Below are positions 43,832-54,349 of a DNA stretch of 64,000 nt, one piece after another (the first letter of the stretch is position 1; every line of letters begins with the position of its first letter). The DNA lies in assembly GCF_025464835.1 (NCBI RefSeq), contig NZ_JAODMP010000008.1:27433-91432 (forward strand), given 5' to 3'. Source of the DNA: Mycetocola sp. (GTDB taxonomy: Bacteria; Actinomycetota; Actinomycetes; Actinomycetales; Microbacteriaceae). The position numbers and the translations under genes are program-made. The notes beneath the pieces were generated by a model that was given only the letters and a program-made list of their open reading frames with translations, ran no database searches and was not told where the DNA came from.

Positions 43832-44659
43832 CTACAGGAAGATGTCGGGGAACAGGTCCTTCTCGTCGACACCGGGGGAGTACTGAGCGAAGTCGGTGAC
43901 TCCGGCGTCGATCAGCACGTCCTCGACGATGAGGGACTGGCCCGTGTACTCACGTGACGGCTTGATGAGGACCTCGTAGGCCGCATCCGCGTAGATCTCC
44001 GGCGTCCGGCTCCGGGCGAGGAGGGCCTCACCGCCCAGGATGTTGCCGACCGCGGCGGTCTTGATCGTCGTGCGCGGCCACAGTGTGTTGGCGGCGATGC
44101 CGTCACGGGCGAACTCGGCGGCGAAGCCGAGGGTCACGAGCGACATTCCGTACTTCGCGAGGGTGTAGCCGGTGTGGGCGCCGAGCCACTTCGGGTCGAG
44201 GTTGATCGGCGGGCTGAGCGACAGGATGTGGGCGTTCTCGGCCTCCTTGAGGTGCGGGAGTGCCGCGCGGGACAGCATGAAAGTGCCGCGCATGTTGACG
44301 TCCTGCATGAGGTCGAACCGTTTCGGTTCCAGGTCGAGCGTGCGGGCGAGGCTGATCACGCTGGCGTTGTTGACGACGATGTCGATGCCGCCGAACGCCG
44401 ACACCCCCTGTGCGACGGCGCCGGCGATGTCCTCGTCGTTCCGCACATCGCCGACGACGGCGAGCGCGTGGCCACCAGCTTCGTGGATGGCCTCGGCGGC
44501 GGTGTGGATCGTGCCCTCGAGCCGGGGGTCTGGGGTGTCTGTTTTGGCGAGCAGAACGACGTTGGCGCCGTCGCGTGCGGCGCGGACGGCGATGGCGAGG
44601 CCGATGCCGCGGCTTCCGCCCGACATGAGGAGGGTCTTTCCGGCAAGTGGTGCGGTCAT
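43832..44659 (-). CDS. SDR-family oxidoreductase, HSDL2-like
   Basis: A 275-aa Rossmann-fold short-chain dehydrogenase. The cofactor motif is MSGGSRGIGLAIA (TGxxxGIG variant with Ser), NNAS follows at the fourth strand, the catalytic Ser is replaced within SLSPPIN, and YTLAKYGMS supplies Tyr-x3-Lys. The SLSPP and GANVVLLAKTDTP segments are typical of the HSDL2-like SDRs, often near fatty-acid oxidation genes. The substrate is not established. Flanked by family C repeats. Confidence 0.85.
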   Translation of the reverse strand: MTAPLAGKTLLMSGGSRGIGLAIAVRAARDGANVVLLAKTDTPDPRLEGTIHTAAEAIHEAGGHALAVVGDVRNDEDIAGAVAQGVSAFGGIDIVVNNASVISLARTLDLEPKRFDLMQDVNMRGTFMLSRAALPHLKEAENAHILSLSPPINLDPKWLGAHTGYTLAKYGMSLVTLGFAAEFARDGIAANTLWPRTTIKTAAVGNILGGEALLARSRTPEIYADAAYEVLIKPSREYTGQSLIVEDVLIDAGVTDFAQYSPGVDEKDLFPDIFL

Positions 44660-44717
44660 GGAATCACTTTCGTTGGAGGGCTGAGGGGAGCGGATGCCGC
44701 GGGGCCGGGTTCGAATT

Positions 44718-44773
44718 CACCCGTTCCGGACGGATTCACCCGGCGTAGCGGGTGTTTCCGTCCAGGGTGGGTG
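44718..44773. repeat. Palindromic intergenic repeat (family C, copy 3)
   Basis: CACCCGTTCCGGACGGATT, then CACCCGGCGTAGCGGGTG, then TTTCCGTCCAGGGTGGGTG. It is an almost continuous hairpin: GGACGGA pairs with TCCGTCC around the inner CACCCG/CGGGTG. It lies between the SDR and enoyl-CoA hydratase genes. Confidence 0.65.
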
Positions 44774-44797
44774 TACTCGCCGTCGCGCGGGCGGGCG

Positions 44798-45568
44798 CTA
44801 GCGCCGGGCGGAGCGGGCGAGGAACGCGCCGATCCGCGCCTGGGCATCCGGAGTTTCGAACGCCGCCCCGATGGTGCGGGCCTCGTCGTCGAGCGCGGTG
44901 GCGTAGTCGCGACCGACCCCGCCACGGAGGAGCCGCTTGGCCTGACCGAACGCTGCGGTGGCACCGGCCAGCCAGCCGGCGGCGATCTCGCGAGCGCGGG
45001 CATCCGTCTCGCCGTCGGCGACGACCTCGGACACGAGGCCCCAGTCGAGCGCCTCGTCGGCGGTGAGCGACCGGCTGGTCAGGGTGAGCTGGAGCGCGCG
45101 ACGCATGCCGACGGCCTGGGGCAGGAGCGTGGACACACCGCAATCGGGGGTGAGGCCGATGTCGGCGTACTTCGAGACGAACTTCGCCGAGGTCGAGGCG
45201 ACGATGTAGTCGGCGACGAGCATGAACCCGAGCCCTCCGCCGGCCACTGCACCGTTCACCGCCGCGACGATCGGCTTCGGCATCGCCGACAGCGAACGGT
45301 GCCCCTCGTGGATGATGTCGGCGAACTCCCCGATCGAGCTCACGCTGCCGCCCATCGCGGACATCTCGGCGACGTCTCCGCCTGCGCAGAATGCGGGGCC
45401 GACCGCATCGAGCAGCACCGCTCCGACATCGGAGCGTTCGGCGACTTCCGCGGCGATGTCCCGCCAGGCCTGCGCGGCCTCGGCGTTGATCGCGTTCAGC
45501 CGCTGCGGGCGGTTGAGGGTGATCCGGGCGAGTCCGTTGTCGACGGTGAGAAGGATGCTGTCGGTCAT
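44798..45568 (-). CDS. Enoyl-CoA hydratase/isomerase family protein
   Basis: A 256-aa protein, classic crotonase length. LARITLNRPQRLNAINAEA, oxyanion loops PAFCAGGDVAEM and GAVAGGGLGFM are clear. The position of the second catalytic Glu carries GLTPDCGVSTLLPQAVG, with Asp rather than Glu, and the first Glu position is SKYADIG, so hydration may not be its reaction; isomerases of the family (PaaG/ECI-like) have this pattern. Likely role: isomerisation of unsaturated acyl-CoA during beta-oxidation. Confidence 0.86.
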   Translation of the reverse strand: MTDSILLTVDNGLARITLNRPQRLNAINAEAAQAWRDIAAEVAERSDVGAVLLDAVGPAFCAGGDVAEMSAMGGSVSSIGEFADIIHEGHRSLSAMPKPIVAAVNGAVAGGGLGFMLVADYIVASTSAKFVSKYADIGLTPDCGVSTLLPQAVGMRRALQLTLTSRSLTADEALDWGLVSEVVADGETDARAREIAAGWLAGATAAFGQAKRLLRGGVGRDYATALDDEARTIGAAFETPDAQARIGAFLARSARR

Positions 45569-45610
45569 GCGGTCACTTTCGTTGCGGGCGGGTGGGGTGT
45601 GGGGGCACTC

Positions 45611-45661
45611 GGTGCGGACGAACTCACCCGGCGCGCCGGGTGATGCCGACCGGAACGGATG
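45611..45661. repeat. Palindromic intergenic repeat (family C, copy 4)
   Basis: GGTGCGGACGAACT precedes the perfect 18-bp palindrome CACCCGGCGCGCCGGGTG (45625-45642), followed by ATGCCGACCGGAACGGATG. It lies between the SDR gene at 45685 and the crotonase gene. Confidence 0.7.
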
Positions 45662-45684
45662 TCTCCGATCGGAGAATGCACCCG

Positions 45685-46449
45685 CTACTTCGGCGCCATC
45701 CGAATGGCGCCGTCCAGGCGGATGGTCTCGCCGTTCAGGTAGGGGTTCTCGATGATGTGCTGAACGAGCGACGCATACTCGCCCGGTCGGCCGAGCCGGG
45801 ACGGGAACGGCACCTGTTCGCCGAGCGAATCCTGGGCGGCCTGCGGCAGTCCCTGGAGCATCGGGGTCTCCATGATGCCCGGGGCGATGGTGTTGACCCG
45901 GATGCCGTAGCGGGCGAATTCCCGCGCGAGCGGCAACGTCATCGCGTGCACTCCACCCTTCGACGCAGCATAGGCAGGCTGACCGATCTGCCCGTCGAAC
46001 GCCGCAACGGATGCCGTGTTGACGATCACGCCACGCTCCCCCTCGGCATCCGGCTCAGACTCCGCCATCGCAGCGGCGGCGAGACGTACGACGTTGAACG
46101 TGCCGATCAGGTTGATCTCAAGCACCCGGGTGAAGGTCGCGAGGGGCAAGGTGCCGTCCTTGCCGAGGACCTTGCCCGGTGTCGCGACGCCTGCGCAATT
46201 GACGACGATCCGGAGTGGTGCGAGCGCGACCGCAGCGTCCACGGCTGTCTGCACCTCGTTCTCGTTCGACACGTCGGCAGCGACGAAACGGGCGTTCTCG
46301 CCGAGCCGTGCCGCGGCATCCGCACCGGCCGACGACGGCAGGTCCACGATCACGACCGAGACTCCGGCCGCGGCCAGACGGGTGGCGGTGGCGTTGCCGA
46401 GCCCTGATGCTCCCCCGGTGATGAGGGCGGATGCTCCGTCAAGCTTCAT
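45685..46449 (-). CDS. SDR-family 3-hydroxyacyl-CoA dehydrogenase (HSD17B10-like)
   Basis: A 254-aa protein. [22 protein letters not shown] is the NAD-binding motif, followed by [20 protein letters not shown], catalytic Ser in [15 protein letters not shown] and Tyr-x3-Lys in [17 protein letters not shown] and the C-terminal [19 protein letters not shown] are typical of type-2 3-hydroxyacyl-CoA dehydrogenase. It would oxidise 3-hydroxyacyl-CoA or 2-methyl-3-hydroxybutyryl-CoA. It lies 149 bp downstream of the thiolase gene. Confidence 0.9.
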   Translation of the reverse strand: MKLDGASALITGGASGLGNATATRLAAAGVSVVIVDLPSSAGADAAARLGENARFVAADVSNENEVQTAVDAAVALAPLRIVVNCAGVATPGKVLGKDGTLPLATFTRVLEINLIGTFNVVRLAAAAMAESEPDAEGERGVIVNTASVAAFDGQIGQPAYAASKGGVHAMTLPLAREFARYGIRVNTIAPGIMETPMLQGLPQAAQDSLGEQVPFPSRLGRPGEYASLVQHIIENPYLNGETIRLDGAIRMAPK

Positions 46450-46598
46450 TGCGAGATCCTCTCGGTACTGAGCGGGTGTGCTGCGAGCCTAGGGGGCGGC
46501 TGGCTGGCACTCCGCTCCCGTTGTCGGCGGCGGCTGTCCGCGCTCCCGTTGCCGTGCGGCGCTGTTGTGCCGGATCTACAACGCCCGGTCGAGCCGGA

Positions 46599-47792
<1,194 letters not shown>

Positions 47793-47875
47793 GAGACCTC
47801 CTGCGATGGCTGGCTATCTTGAGCGTACGACGGATGCCGCCACTCGGGCCAGCGGCTGACCTGCAGCCTTCGGCA

Positions 47876-49117
47876 CTAGGGAAGTGTGGGCCAGAGCGGC
47901 TCAGCGCTCGAATCTTCCACGGCTCGCATCACTCGGAGGACATTCCCGCCGGCGAGCTTCGCCAGTTCGCTTCTCGACCAGCCTCGAGTGCGCAGTTCCT
48001 CGGCGAGGGCGGGGTACGCGCTCACGTCGTCGAGCCCGATGGGCAGCGCGGTCGTACCGTCGAAATCGCCGCCCAGCGCGATGTGGTCGATCCCCGCGAC
48101 GTCTCGGGCGTGTTCCACGTGGTCGGCGACGTCCGTGACGTGCACCGGGGGCGGCGGATTGCGATCAAGCCAGGCCGAGAGCGAGTCGACGGAGGCCGTT
48201 GGCGTCCCGTCACGTTCCCTGGCCAGGTCGTTTCGTGCCAGCGCCGATTCGGCGGACTCGCCTGGGCGTGGCGCCGACGCGAAGGGCGCCGGCATCCGTG
48301 CCTCGGCGAACCACTCCTCGGTGCGTCTCCTGTCCCAGCCGGCGTACGCCTCTGACACGAATTCCGACACGAATGTGATGTGGACGACTCCACCGTTCCT
48401 GGCGAGTTCACCCAGCACCCGGTCTGACACATTCCGTGGATGTTCCGTGACGGCACGCGCAGACGAATGGGAGAAGATCACCGGCGCTGACGTTACCGAT
48501 AGGGCGTCGAGTTGTGTCGACTCGGCGGTGTGGGACAGGTCGACGATCATCCCGATCCTGTTCATCTCCGCGACGATGGCCTTCCCGACGGAGCTGAGCC
48601 CGGTTGACTGTCGGACTCCGGTCGCCGAGGCCGCCCAGGTTGTGTCGTCGTTGTGGGTGAGGGTCATGTACCGCACTCCGAGACGAGCGAACATCCGAAG
48701 GGCGCCGACGGATTCCGCAATGGAATGCCCGCCTTCGATTCCGAGCAGCGACGCAATCCGGCCAGATGCGAACACGCGCTCCACATCATCGGCGGTGCTG
48801 GCTGGCGCGAAGACCTGCGGGTACCGCGCGGTAAGGCGGTGCACGGCATCCACCTGCTCAAGCGTCGCCACGACCGCGGCGTCCTCGGGAAGGTCCGATG
48901 GCACCCATACGGACCAGAACTGCGCACCGACGCGACCCTCCCTCAGTCGCGGGATGTCGGTGTGCAGCTCGGTTCGGCGGCTGTCGAGTCCCTCCACCGA
49001 GTAACCGGCACGCGTCCGGAGGGCAACGGGAAGGTCATTGTGACCGTCGATCAGCAACAAATCGTCGAGCGCGCCGTCCACTCGCAGCGGCGGCGTTCTC
49101 TGCTCTTCGTTGTTCAC
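47876..49117 (-). CDS. Dipeptidase, peptidase family M19 (renal dipeptidase)
   Basis: A 413-aa protein. GTG 49117 with GGGAG 6 nt upstream is preferred over the track start, which lies inside the ABC gene. Binuclear zinc ligands: HxD in LLIDGHNDLPVAL, Glu in LLGIEGGHSIA, His in IVDLSHTAEST, His in IFSHSSARAV and Asp in ALGGDFDG. The family hydrolyses dipeptides and uniquely tolerates a D-residue at the second position. It lies 13 bp after the ABC ATPase gene, last of the transporter operon, with no signal peptide, so it acts on imported peptides. Confidence 0.93.
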   Translation of the reverse strand: MNNEEQRTPPLRVDGALDDLLLIDGHNDLPVALRTRAGYSVEGLDSRRTELHTDIPRLREGRVGAQFWSVWVPSDLPEDAAVVATLEQVDAVHRLTARYPQVFAPASTADDVERVFASGRIASLLGIEGGHSIAESVGALRMFARLGVRYMTLTHNDDTTWAASATGVRQSTGLSSVGKAIVAEMNRIGMIVDLSHTAESTQLDALSVTSAPVIFSHSSARAVTEHPRNVSDRVLGELARNGGVVHITFVSEFVSEAYAGWDRRRTEEWFAEARMPAPFASAPRPGESAESALARNDLARERDGTPTASVDSLSAWLDRNPPPPVHVTDVADHVEHARDVAGIDHIALGGDFDGTTALPIGLDDVSAYPALAEELRTRGWSRSELAKLAGGNVLRVMRAVEDSSAEPLWPTLP

Positions 49118-49130
49118 TCGCGGCTCCCGT

Positions 49131-49919
49131 TCAGACCGTTGCCGGCAGCCGTCCGAGGCCATCGACCGCTGGGATCGCGGAAAGCAACCGCTCGGTGTAC
49201 TCATTCTGTGGTGCGTTCCAGACCTGTGCAACCGGACCCTTTTCGACGATCACTCCTCGATTCATCACGGCGACGTCGTCGGCAATGACTCGCACGACGG
49301 CAAGGTCGTGTGAGATGAACAGGAGCGCGGCGTCGCTCTCGAGAGCCAGCTTGCGCATCAGCCGCGCGATTTTCGCCTGCAGGGACGCGTCCAGCGATGC
49401 GATCGCTTCGTCCCCAATCAAGAGGTCGGGCCCAGCAGCGATCGCCCTGGCGATCGCGATCCGTTGACGTTGGCCGCCGGAGAACTCATGGGGATAGCGC
49501 GCAATGCTCGAGCGGTCCAGTTCAACCTCGTCGAGCAGCCCGGCGACCGTCCAGGTGTCCGGCCGCGGATTGGCCCGGAGTCCGTCTTCGATCTGGCTGC
49601 CGATCGTGCGTCGCGGATTGAGGGAGGCAAACGGGTTCTGGAAGACCATCTGGATGGCGACCAGCTCGCGCGGACGCCGGCCAAACCCCAGCCGCCCCAC
49701 CTGTCGCCCGTTGAAGGAGATGCTTCCCGACTCCACCGGCTCAAGACCGCAGATGGAGCGGGCAAGCGTCGACTTGCCGCATCCGGATTCACCGACCAGG
49801 CCGAGTACCTCTCCCCTGCCCAGGCTGAGGGTGACGTCGTTGACCGCGGTCAGGCGGCCGACTCCCGGCTGCCGGTAACTCACGGTGACGTTGCGGATGT
49901 CGAGGAGTGGATCCGTCAC
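49131..49919 (-). CDS. Oligopeptide ABC transporter ATP-binding protein (DppF/OppF-like)
   Basis: A 262-aa protein with GTG start overlapping the previous stop (GTGA). Walker A GLVGESGCGKSTLA, Q-loop QNPFASLNPR, signature EFSGGQRQRIAIARA and Walker B LLIGDEAIASLDASLQ; note Ala after the Walker B Glu where most have Pro-Thr. It energises import together with the second ATPase. Confidence 0.92.
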   Translation of the reverse strand: MTDPLLDIRNVTVSYRQPGVGRLTAVNDVTLSLGRGEVLGLVGESGCGKSTLARSICGLEPVESGSISFNGRQVGRLGFGRRPRELVAIQMVFQNPFASLNPRRTIGSQIEDGLRANPRPDTWTVAGLLDEVELDRSSIARYPHEFSGGQRQRIAIARAIAAGPDLLIGDEAIASLDASLQAKIARLMRKLALESDAALLFISHDLAVVRVIADDVAVMNRGVIVEKGPVAQVWNAPQNEYTERLLSAIPAVDGLGRLPATV

Positions 49920-50716
49920 AGTGCCTTCTCCTTCTGTGTTCCCCAGGATTCCGAGCGGGGCAGCGACTCGATCAGTGACCGCGTGTACTCCTCCCGCGGC
50001 GCGGTGATCACGTCGAAACGCGAGCCCTCCTCAACGATCTCGCCGTGGCGCAGAACGATGATGCGGTCGGCCACGGCCGACATCACGCCGAGGTCATGGG
50101 TCACGAGGAGCACCGCGAGGTCGAGGTCGGTGCACAACTGCCGCAGGAGCCGCAGGATGCCGGCCTGCACCGTCACATCGAGGGCCGTGGTGGGTTCGTC
50201 GGCGATCAGGACCTTCGGATTGCAGATGATGGCACCGGCGATGGCGATCCGCTGCAGCTGCCCTCCGGAGAATTCGTGTGGGTACTTCTTGAGCGCTGAC
50301 CGCGGGTTCGGGACACGCAGGTTGTCGAGCGTCTCAACGGCTCGCGTTGCCGCGTCGCGCCGGCTGAGTCCCGCATGGTGTCTGAGGTGGTCCGTGATCT
50401 GGGTTTCGATGGTCAGCATCGGGTGAAGCGCGGCCGACGGATCCTGGAAGACCATGGCGATCTCCTTGCCCCGGATCGCCCGCAGCGAGCGCTCCTCGAG
50501 GCCGACCAGGTTCCTGCCGTCGTATTCGATCTCGCCCCCGACACGCGCCGCCGCCGGCTGGAGGCCACACACCGTCATCCCGGTCATTGTCTTCCCCGAG
50601 CCCGATTCGCCGGCCAGGCCGGTTATCGTCCCTGCCGGCACATCGAAGCTGATGCCGCGAAGAATGTCGACAGCTCCGATCGCGAGGGTGAGGTCGCGGA
50701 TCTTCAAGCCACTCAT
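49916..50716 (-). CDS. Oligopeptide ABC transporter ATP-binding protein (DppD/OppD-like)
   Basis: A 266-aa protein. Walker A GLAGESGSGKTMTG, Q-loop QDPSAALHPMLTI, signature EFSGGQLQRIAIAGA and Walker B VLIADEPTTALDVTVQ. The signature has Gly where Arg is usual in IAxARA, a small oddity. It overlaps both neighbours by 4 bp. The C-terminal OppD-type Fe-S/Cys extension is absent, giving a short form. Confidence 0.92.
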   Translation of the reverse strand: MSGLKIRDLTLAIGAVDILRGISFDVPAGTITGLAGESGSGKTMTGMTVCGLQPAAARVGGEIEYDGRNLVGLEERSLRAIRGKEIAMVFQDPSAALHPMLTIETQITDHLRHHAGLSRRDAATRAVETLDNLRVPNPRSALKKYPHEFSGGQLQRIAIAGAIICNPKVLIADEPTTALDVTVQAGILRLLRQLCTDLDLAVLLVTHDLGVMSAVADRIIVLRHGEIVEEGSRFDVITAPREEYTRSLIESLPRSESWGTQKEKAL

Positions 50717-51591
50717 CGTTTACCGCCGTTCACGGCTTTCGCCATCGTCGGGTCCAGGGAATCACGGAGGGAGTCGCCGACGAGGTTGAACGCCACCACG
50801 ACGGTGAGGATCGCCAGGCCGGGGAAGAGAGCGATCCACCACGACGAGAATTGGTGGACACCGTCCGAGACCATTGCGCCCCAGTCCGCAAGCGGCGGCA
50901 CGGCACCGAGGCCGAGGAACGACAGGCCGGAGAGTTCGAGGATGGCAGCCCCGACGTTGAGAGTGGCGAGTACCAGCACCGGCGAGATGACGTTGGGCAG
51001 CACATCCCGCCACAGCGAGGTGAGCGCGCTGGCCCCCAGCAGCCGACCCGCGACGACGTACTCGTTCTGACGCGCGACCATGACGAGGGAGCGGGCGACC
51101 CGCGCATAACCCGGCCACGACACGACGAGCATCGCGATGAAGGCATTCGTCAGGCTGGGGCCGAGAGCCGCGGCGATGACGAGGGCGAGGATGATCGTCG
51201 GGAACGCGAAGACGAGGTCGGCGACCCGCATGATCACCTCATCCAGGACCTTGCCGAAGTACCCGGCGATGGCCCCGAGCACGGTTCCGAGAATCATCGA
51301 GCTCACGACGACGAGCAGGGCGAGCGGCAGCGAGATGCGGGCACCGTGAATGACCCGCGACAGGATGTCCCGGCCGACCGCATCCGTACCGAGGATGTTC
51401 GTTCCACCGGGTTCCTGAAGGCGGGGAAATGACTGCGCAAGCGGATCGGCCGGCGCGATCCACGGTGCCAGGACGGCGGCCACCACCCAGACGGCGATGA
51501 TGGACGCTCCAATGACCCCCAGGGGGGATCGCAGGGCTTTGGGCAGGGCGAATCGTCGTGGTCGCGACCTGGTGTTCTCGACGGCGGTCAT
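50713..51591 (-). CDS. Oligopeptide ABC transporter permease (DppC-like)
   Basis: A 292-aa protein. About six transmembrane segments, an N-terminal OppC_N segment (SPLGVIGASIIAVWVVAAVL), the periplasmic NILGTDAVGRDILSRVIHGARISL block typical of DppC/OppC, and the EAA loop near SALTSLWRDVLPNVISPVLV contacting the ATPases. Overlaps the adjacent permease and ATPase genes by 4 bp. Confidence 0.93.
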   Translation of the reverse strand: MTAVENTRSRPRRFALPKALRSPLGVIGASIIAVWVVAAVLAPWIAPADPLAQSFPRLQEPGGTNILGTDAVGRDILSRVIHGARISLPLALLVVVSSMILGTVLGAIAGYFGKVLDEVIMRVADLVFAFPTIILALVIAAALGPSLTNAFIAMLVVSWPGYARVARSLVMVARQNEYVVAGRLLGASALTSLWRDVLPNVISPVLVLATLNVGAAILELSGLSFLGLGAVPPLADWGAMVSDGVHQFSSWWIALFPGLAILTVVVAFNLVGDSLRDSLDPTMAKAVNGGKR

Positions 51592-52727
51592 GCCCTTCTC
51601 ACTCTCGGATCAAGGAAGCCGTAGAGGACGTCGACGGCGAGGTTGATCAATATGTAGGTGATTCCGACCACCAGGCCCACTCCCATGACTGCCGGGAGGT
51701 CGAGCCTGGTGGCGCCGTTGTACGCGTATTCGCCGATGCCATGCCAGGCGAAGACTTTCTCAGTCAGCACAGCGCCGGAGAGGAGCGAACCGAATGCGAT
51801 TCCGAGCACCGTGATGATGGGGACCAGAGCGCCGCGGAGCACGTATCGGAGCGTCACCGCCGATGAGGGAAGTCCTTTCGCTCGAGCCGCCCGCACATAG
51901 TCGAGGCTGAGGACGTCGAGGACGGATGACCGGGCGAACCTCGTCAACAGCCCGATGGTGCTCAGCGCGAGCACTGTCCCGGGGAGGATGAGGTGGCTGA
52001 GGGCGTCACCGAACGTTGCCCACTGCCCAGCCAAGACCGAATCGATGGTGTAGAAACCGGTCACGTTCGGCGGCGGTACCGCACCCGGAGAAAGCCTGCC
52101 CGATCCGGGAAGCAGACGGAGTTGGTAGAAGACCACGTAGTACGCGACCAGCGCCAGCCAGAACGTGGGTGCTGAAATACCCAACAGGCTGACGAGCCGG
52201 ATCACATGGTCGACTGTCTTGCCCCGGCGAAGGGCGGCCATCAGGCCAAGGCCGATACCGACCAGGATGGAGAGCAGGATCGCCGCGGTCGCGAGTTCGG
52301 CGGTCGCCGGAAAGGCCCGTTGCAGTTCGAGAGCCACCGGCGTCCGAGTCTGAACCGAGACGCCGAAGTCCCCTTGGAGCAGATTTCCCAGATACGTGAC
52401 GTACTGAACCGGGAGCGGCTTATCGAGGCCCATGTCTTCCCGGAACTGCTGCACGATCGCGGGATTGGCGGACGCTTGTTCGCCGAGCGCCGCCTGCACT
52501 GGATCGCCCGGCACGAGGTTCGCGAGGGTGAAGGTCACAAGGGTGATCCCGAAGGCGAGCACCACACCGATTCCCAGCCTCGTGAGGAGGTACCGGGCAA
52601 GGGGGTGCACGACGCCGCGGGTGCGGGGCGCGGTATCGGCCGAGTTCTGAGGCGGAGTTGCAGAACCAGGGTTTTCACCCTCCGTCTCTGCAACCCCGGC
52701 CTCGTCACTCAATGCTTGCGAGGTCAA
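51588..52727 (-). CDS. Oligopeptide ABC transporter permease (DppB-like)
   Basis: A 379-aa protein. An unusual hydrophilic N-terminal extension of about 40 residues (Glu/Ala/Pro-rich) precedes the usual DppB start YLLTRLGIGVVLAFGITLVTF. FTLANLVPGDPVQAALG and the EAA loop VRAARAKGLPSSAVTLRYVLRGALVPIIT are standard. Its 5' end overlaps the binding-protein gene by 23 bp, so the extension may be an annotation effect of an early start; an internal GTG (VVHPLARYL) is an alternative start. Confidence 0.9.
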   Translation of the reverse strand: MTSQALSDEAGVAETEGENPGSATPPQNSADTAPRTRGVVHPLARYLLTRLGIGVVLAFGITLVTFTLANLVPGDPVQAALGEQASANPAIVQQFREDMGLDKPLPVQYVTYLGNLLQGDFGVSVQTRTPVALELQRAFPATAELATAAILLSILVGIGLGLMAALRRGKTVDHVIRLVSLLGISAPTFWLALVAYYVVFYQLRLLPGSGRLSPGAVPPPNVTGFYTIDSVLAGQWATFGDALSHLILPGTVLALSTIGLLTRFARSSVLDVLSLDYVRAARAKGLPSSAVTLRYVLRGALVPIITVLGIAFGSLLSGAVLTEKVFAWHGIGEYAYNGATRLDLPAVMGVGLVVGITYILINLAVDVLYGFLDPRVRRA

Positions 52728-54276
52728 TCGTCCACACCGAGTTCGAGGTGAATCCCGTGATCGACTTCGCGGTCACGATGTTGCCGACGGGCTGGAAGAG
52801 CGCGATGAACGGCCCGTCCTCGTTGAGGGCAACCTGGAGCTCCTCATAGGCTGCTCCGCGGTCGTCGAAGGATGCCGCTTGCGCCGCGGCCCGAAGGCGC
52901 TCGACCCGTTCAGCATCGCCGGCGAGCCAGCCGGCTCGTTTACCGAGATTCTCCCCAGGCGCGAAGGCGATGTAGTTCTGCGGGTCCGGGTAGTCGGCTC
53001 CCCAGGACCAGATGCCCATTTCTTCCTTGCCGGCCCGGTAGTTATCGAGTTCGGTGGCCTCTGGGGCCGCCGCAAGGGTGACGTTGATTCCGACGTCCTT
53101 CAGCTGTGACTGCACGGTCTCGGCGAGGGGCTGGAGGGCGATGCCGGACACAGTGACGTCGTTGGCGTAGTGGAGAACGACTTCCTCACCGGCGTACCCC
53201 GATGCTTTCAGGGACTCCTTCGCTGCGGCGAGGTCGAACTGGTTCCCCCGTTCGGTGGGAAGCGTGCCGACGAACATCGAGGGGACGACACCACCTGGCC
53301 GCTCGGCGCCCTTTCCGGCGAGAGCGAGGATCTTGTCGTAGTCGAGCGCCGACTTCACGGCCGTGCTGAAATCAGGGTTAGACGTTATCGTGCTGATCGA
53401 CGGGTCCTGATTCAGCATCATGTAGATGGTGTACCTCGACGGAGCCGATTTGATGTTCAGTTCGTCCGCAGACAGTTCCGCGACCTGGTCCGGGTTCAGG
53501 TCGATCGCGACCTGGGATTCGCCCGCTTGCACGTTGAGCTTCTGCGTCTCACCGATGACATTACGGACGACGATGCGCGAGTACGCGGGCTGATCTCCGC
53601 GGTACTCCGGGTTCGCCGCCAGAACGATCTGCGAGGTCGCGTCGTATGACTCGAGAATGTAGGGACCAGAGCCGGCTGATGTGCCATTCAGGAAGCTTTC
53701 CGACGCATCATCCGAATCGACGCTTCCGCCGTTCTCCGTGAGCAGCTTCGAGTTGATGATGCCGAGGCTCGGGTTGGGCAGGAGATACGCGAGGGTCGGG
53801 TTCGGCGTTTCGGAGGTCAGGGTCAGCGTGGTGTCCGACGTCTTGGCGATCGTGACGCCATCGAGCAGGAACGACGGATTCCCGGCGATCCCCTGGACCC
53901 GCTGCAGCGAGAAGACGGCATCGTCGACCGTGATCGGTGACCCGTCGGAGAACGCGCCGCCGTCCTTCATCGTCAGCGTCATGACCTTGTCTTCATCGGA
54001 CAGCACGTAGGACGCGAGCCCATCGACGGGTTTAGACACATCGTCGCCGTTGAAGGTGAGAAGCGTCTCGTAAAGCACGTGATTCACCAACGTTCCCGTG
54101 CGCTCGAAGGATCGGCCCGGATCGAGCGTCTTGACGTCGAAGGACATGTCGACGACCAGTGAAGCTCCTTCCTTCTTGTCCGGCTGATCGCCCGCTGGCG
54201 CACAACCGGCGAGAGCGAGAAGGGCGAGCGCCGCGACCCCCGCGGTTACCGCTCGGCCGAGAAAGTGATGCCTCAT
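52705..54276 (-). CDS. Peptide ABC transporter substrate-binding lipoprotein (SBP family 5)
   Basis: A 523-aa protein. Signal peptide with lipobox LALAGC (Cys near residue 25), then the SBP_bac_5 fold: KTLDPGRSFERTGTLVNHVLYETL, the GxPIxxxDxxxSL-like DGSPITVDDAVFSLQRV, and YILESYDATSQIVLAANPEYRG. It captures peptides outside the membrane and delivers them to DppBC. The ligand cannot be read from sequence. It is the second gene of the operon after the LysA-type decarboxylase. Confidence 0.92.
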   Translation of the reverse strand: MRHHFLGRAVTAGVAALALLALAGCAPAGDQPDKKEGASLVVDMSFDVKTLDPGRSFERTGTLVNHVLYETLLTFNGDDVSKPVDGLASYVLSDEDKVMTLTMKDGGAFSDGSPITVDDAVFSLQRVQGIAGNPSFLLDGVTIAKTSDTTLTLTSETPNPTLAYLLPNPSLGIINSKLLTENGGSVDSDDASESFLNGTSAGSGPYILESYDATSQIVLAANPEYRGDQPAYSRIVVRNVIGETQKLNVQAGESQVAIDLNPDQVAELSADELNIKSAPSRYTIYMMLNQDPSISTITSNPDFSTAVKSALDYDKILALAGKGAERPGGVVPSMFVGTLPTERGNQFDLAAAKESLKASGYAGEEVVLHYANDVTVSGIALQPLAETVQSQLKDVGINVTLAAAPEATELDNYRAGKEEMGIWSWGADYPDPQNYIAFAPGENLGKRAGWLAGDAERVERLRAAAQAASFDDRGAAYEELQVALNEDGPFIALFQPVGNIVTAKSITGFTSNSVWTIDLASIE

Positions 54277-54349
54277 GATGTTCCCTTCGATTGCTGTCGT
54301 CTGTGATGAGCGAGCTGGTGGAGCAAGCTGGTGGAGCGAGATTGCGGGT

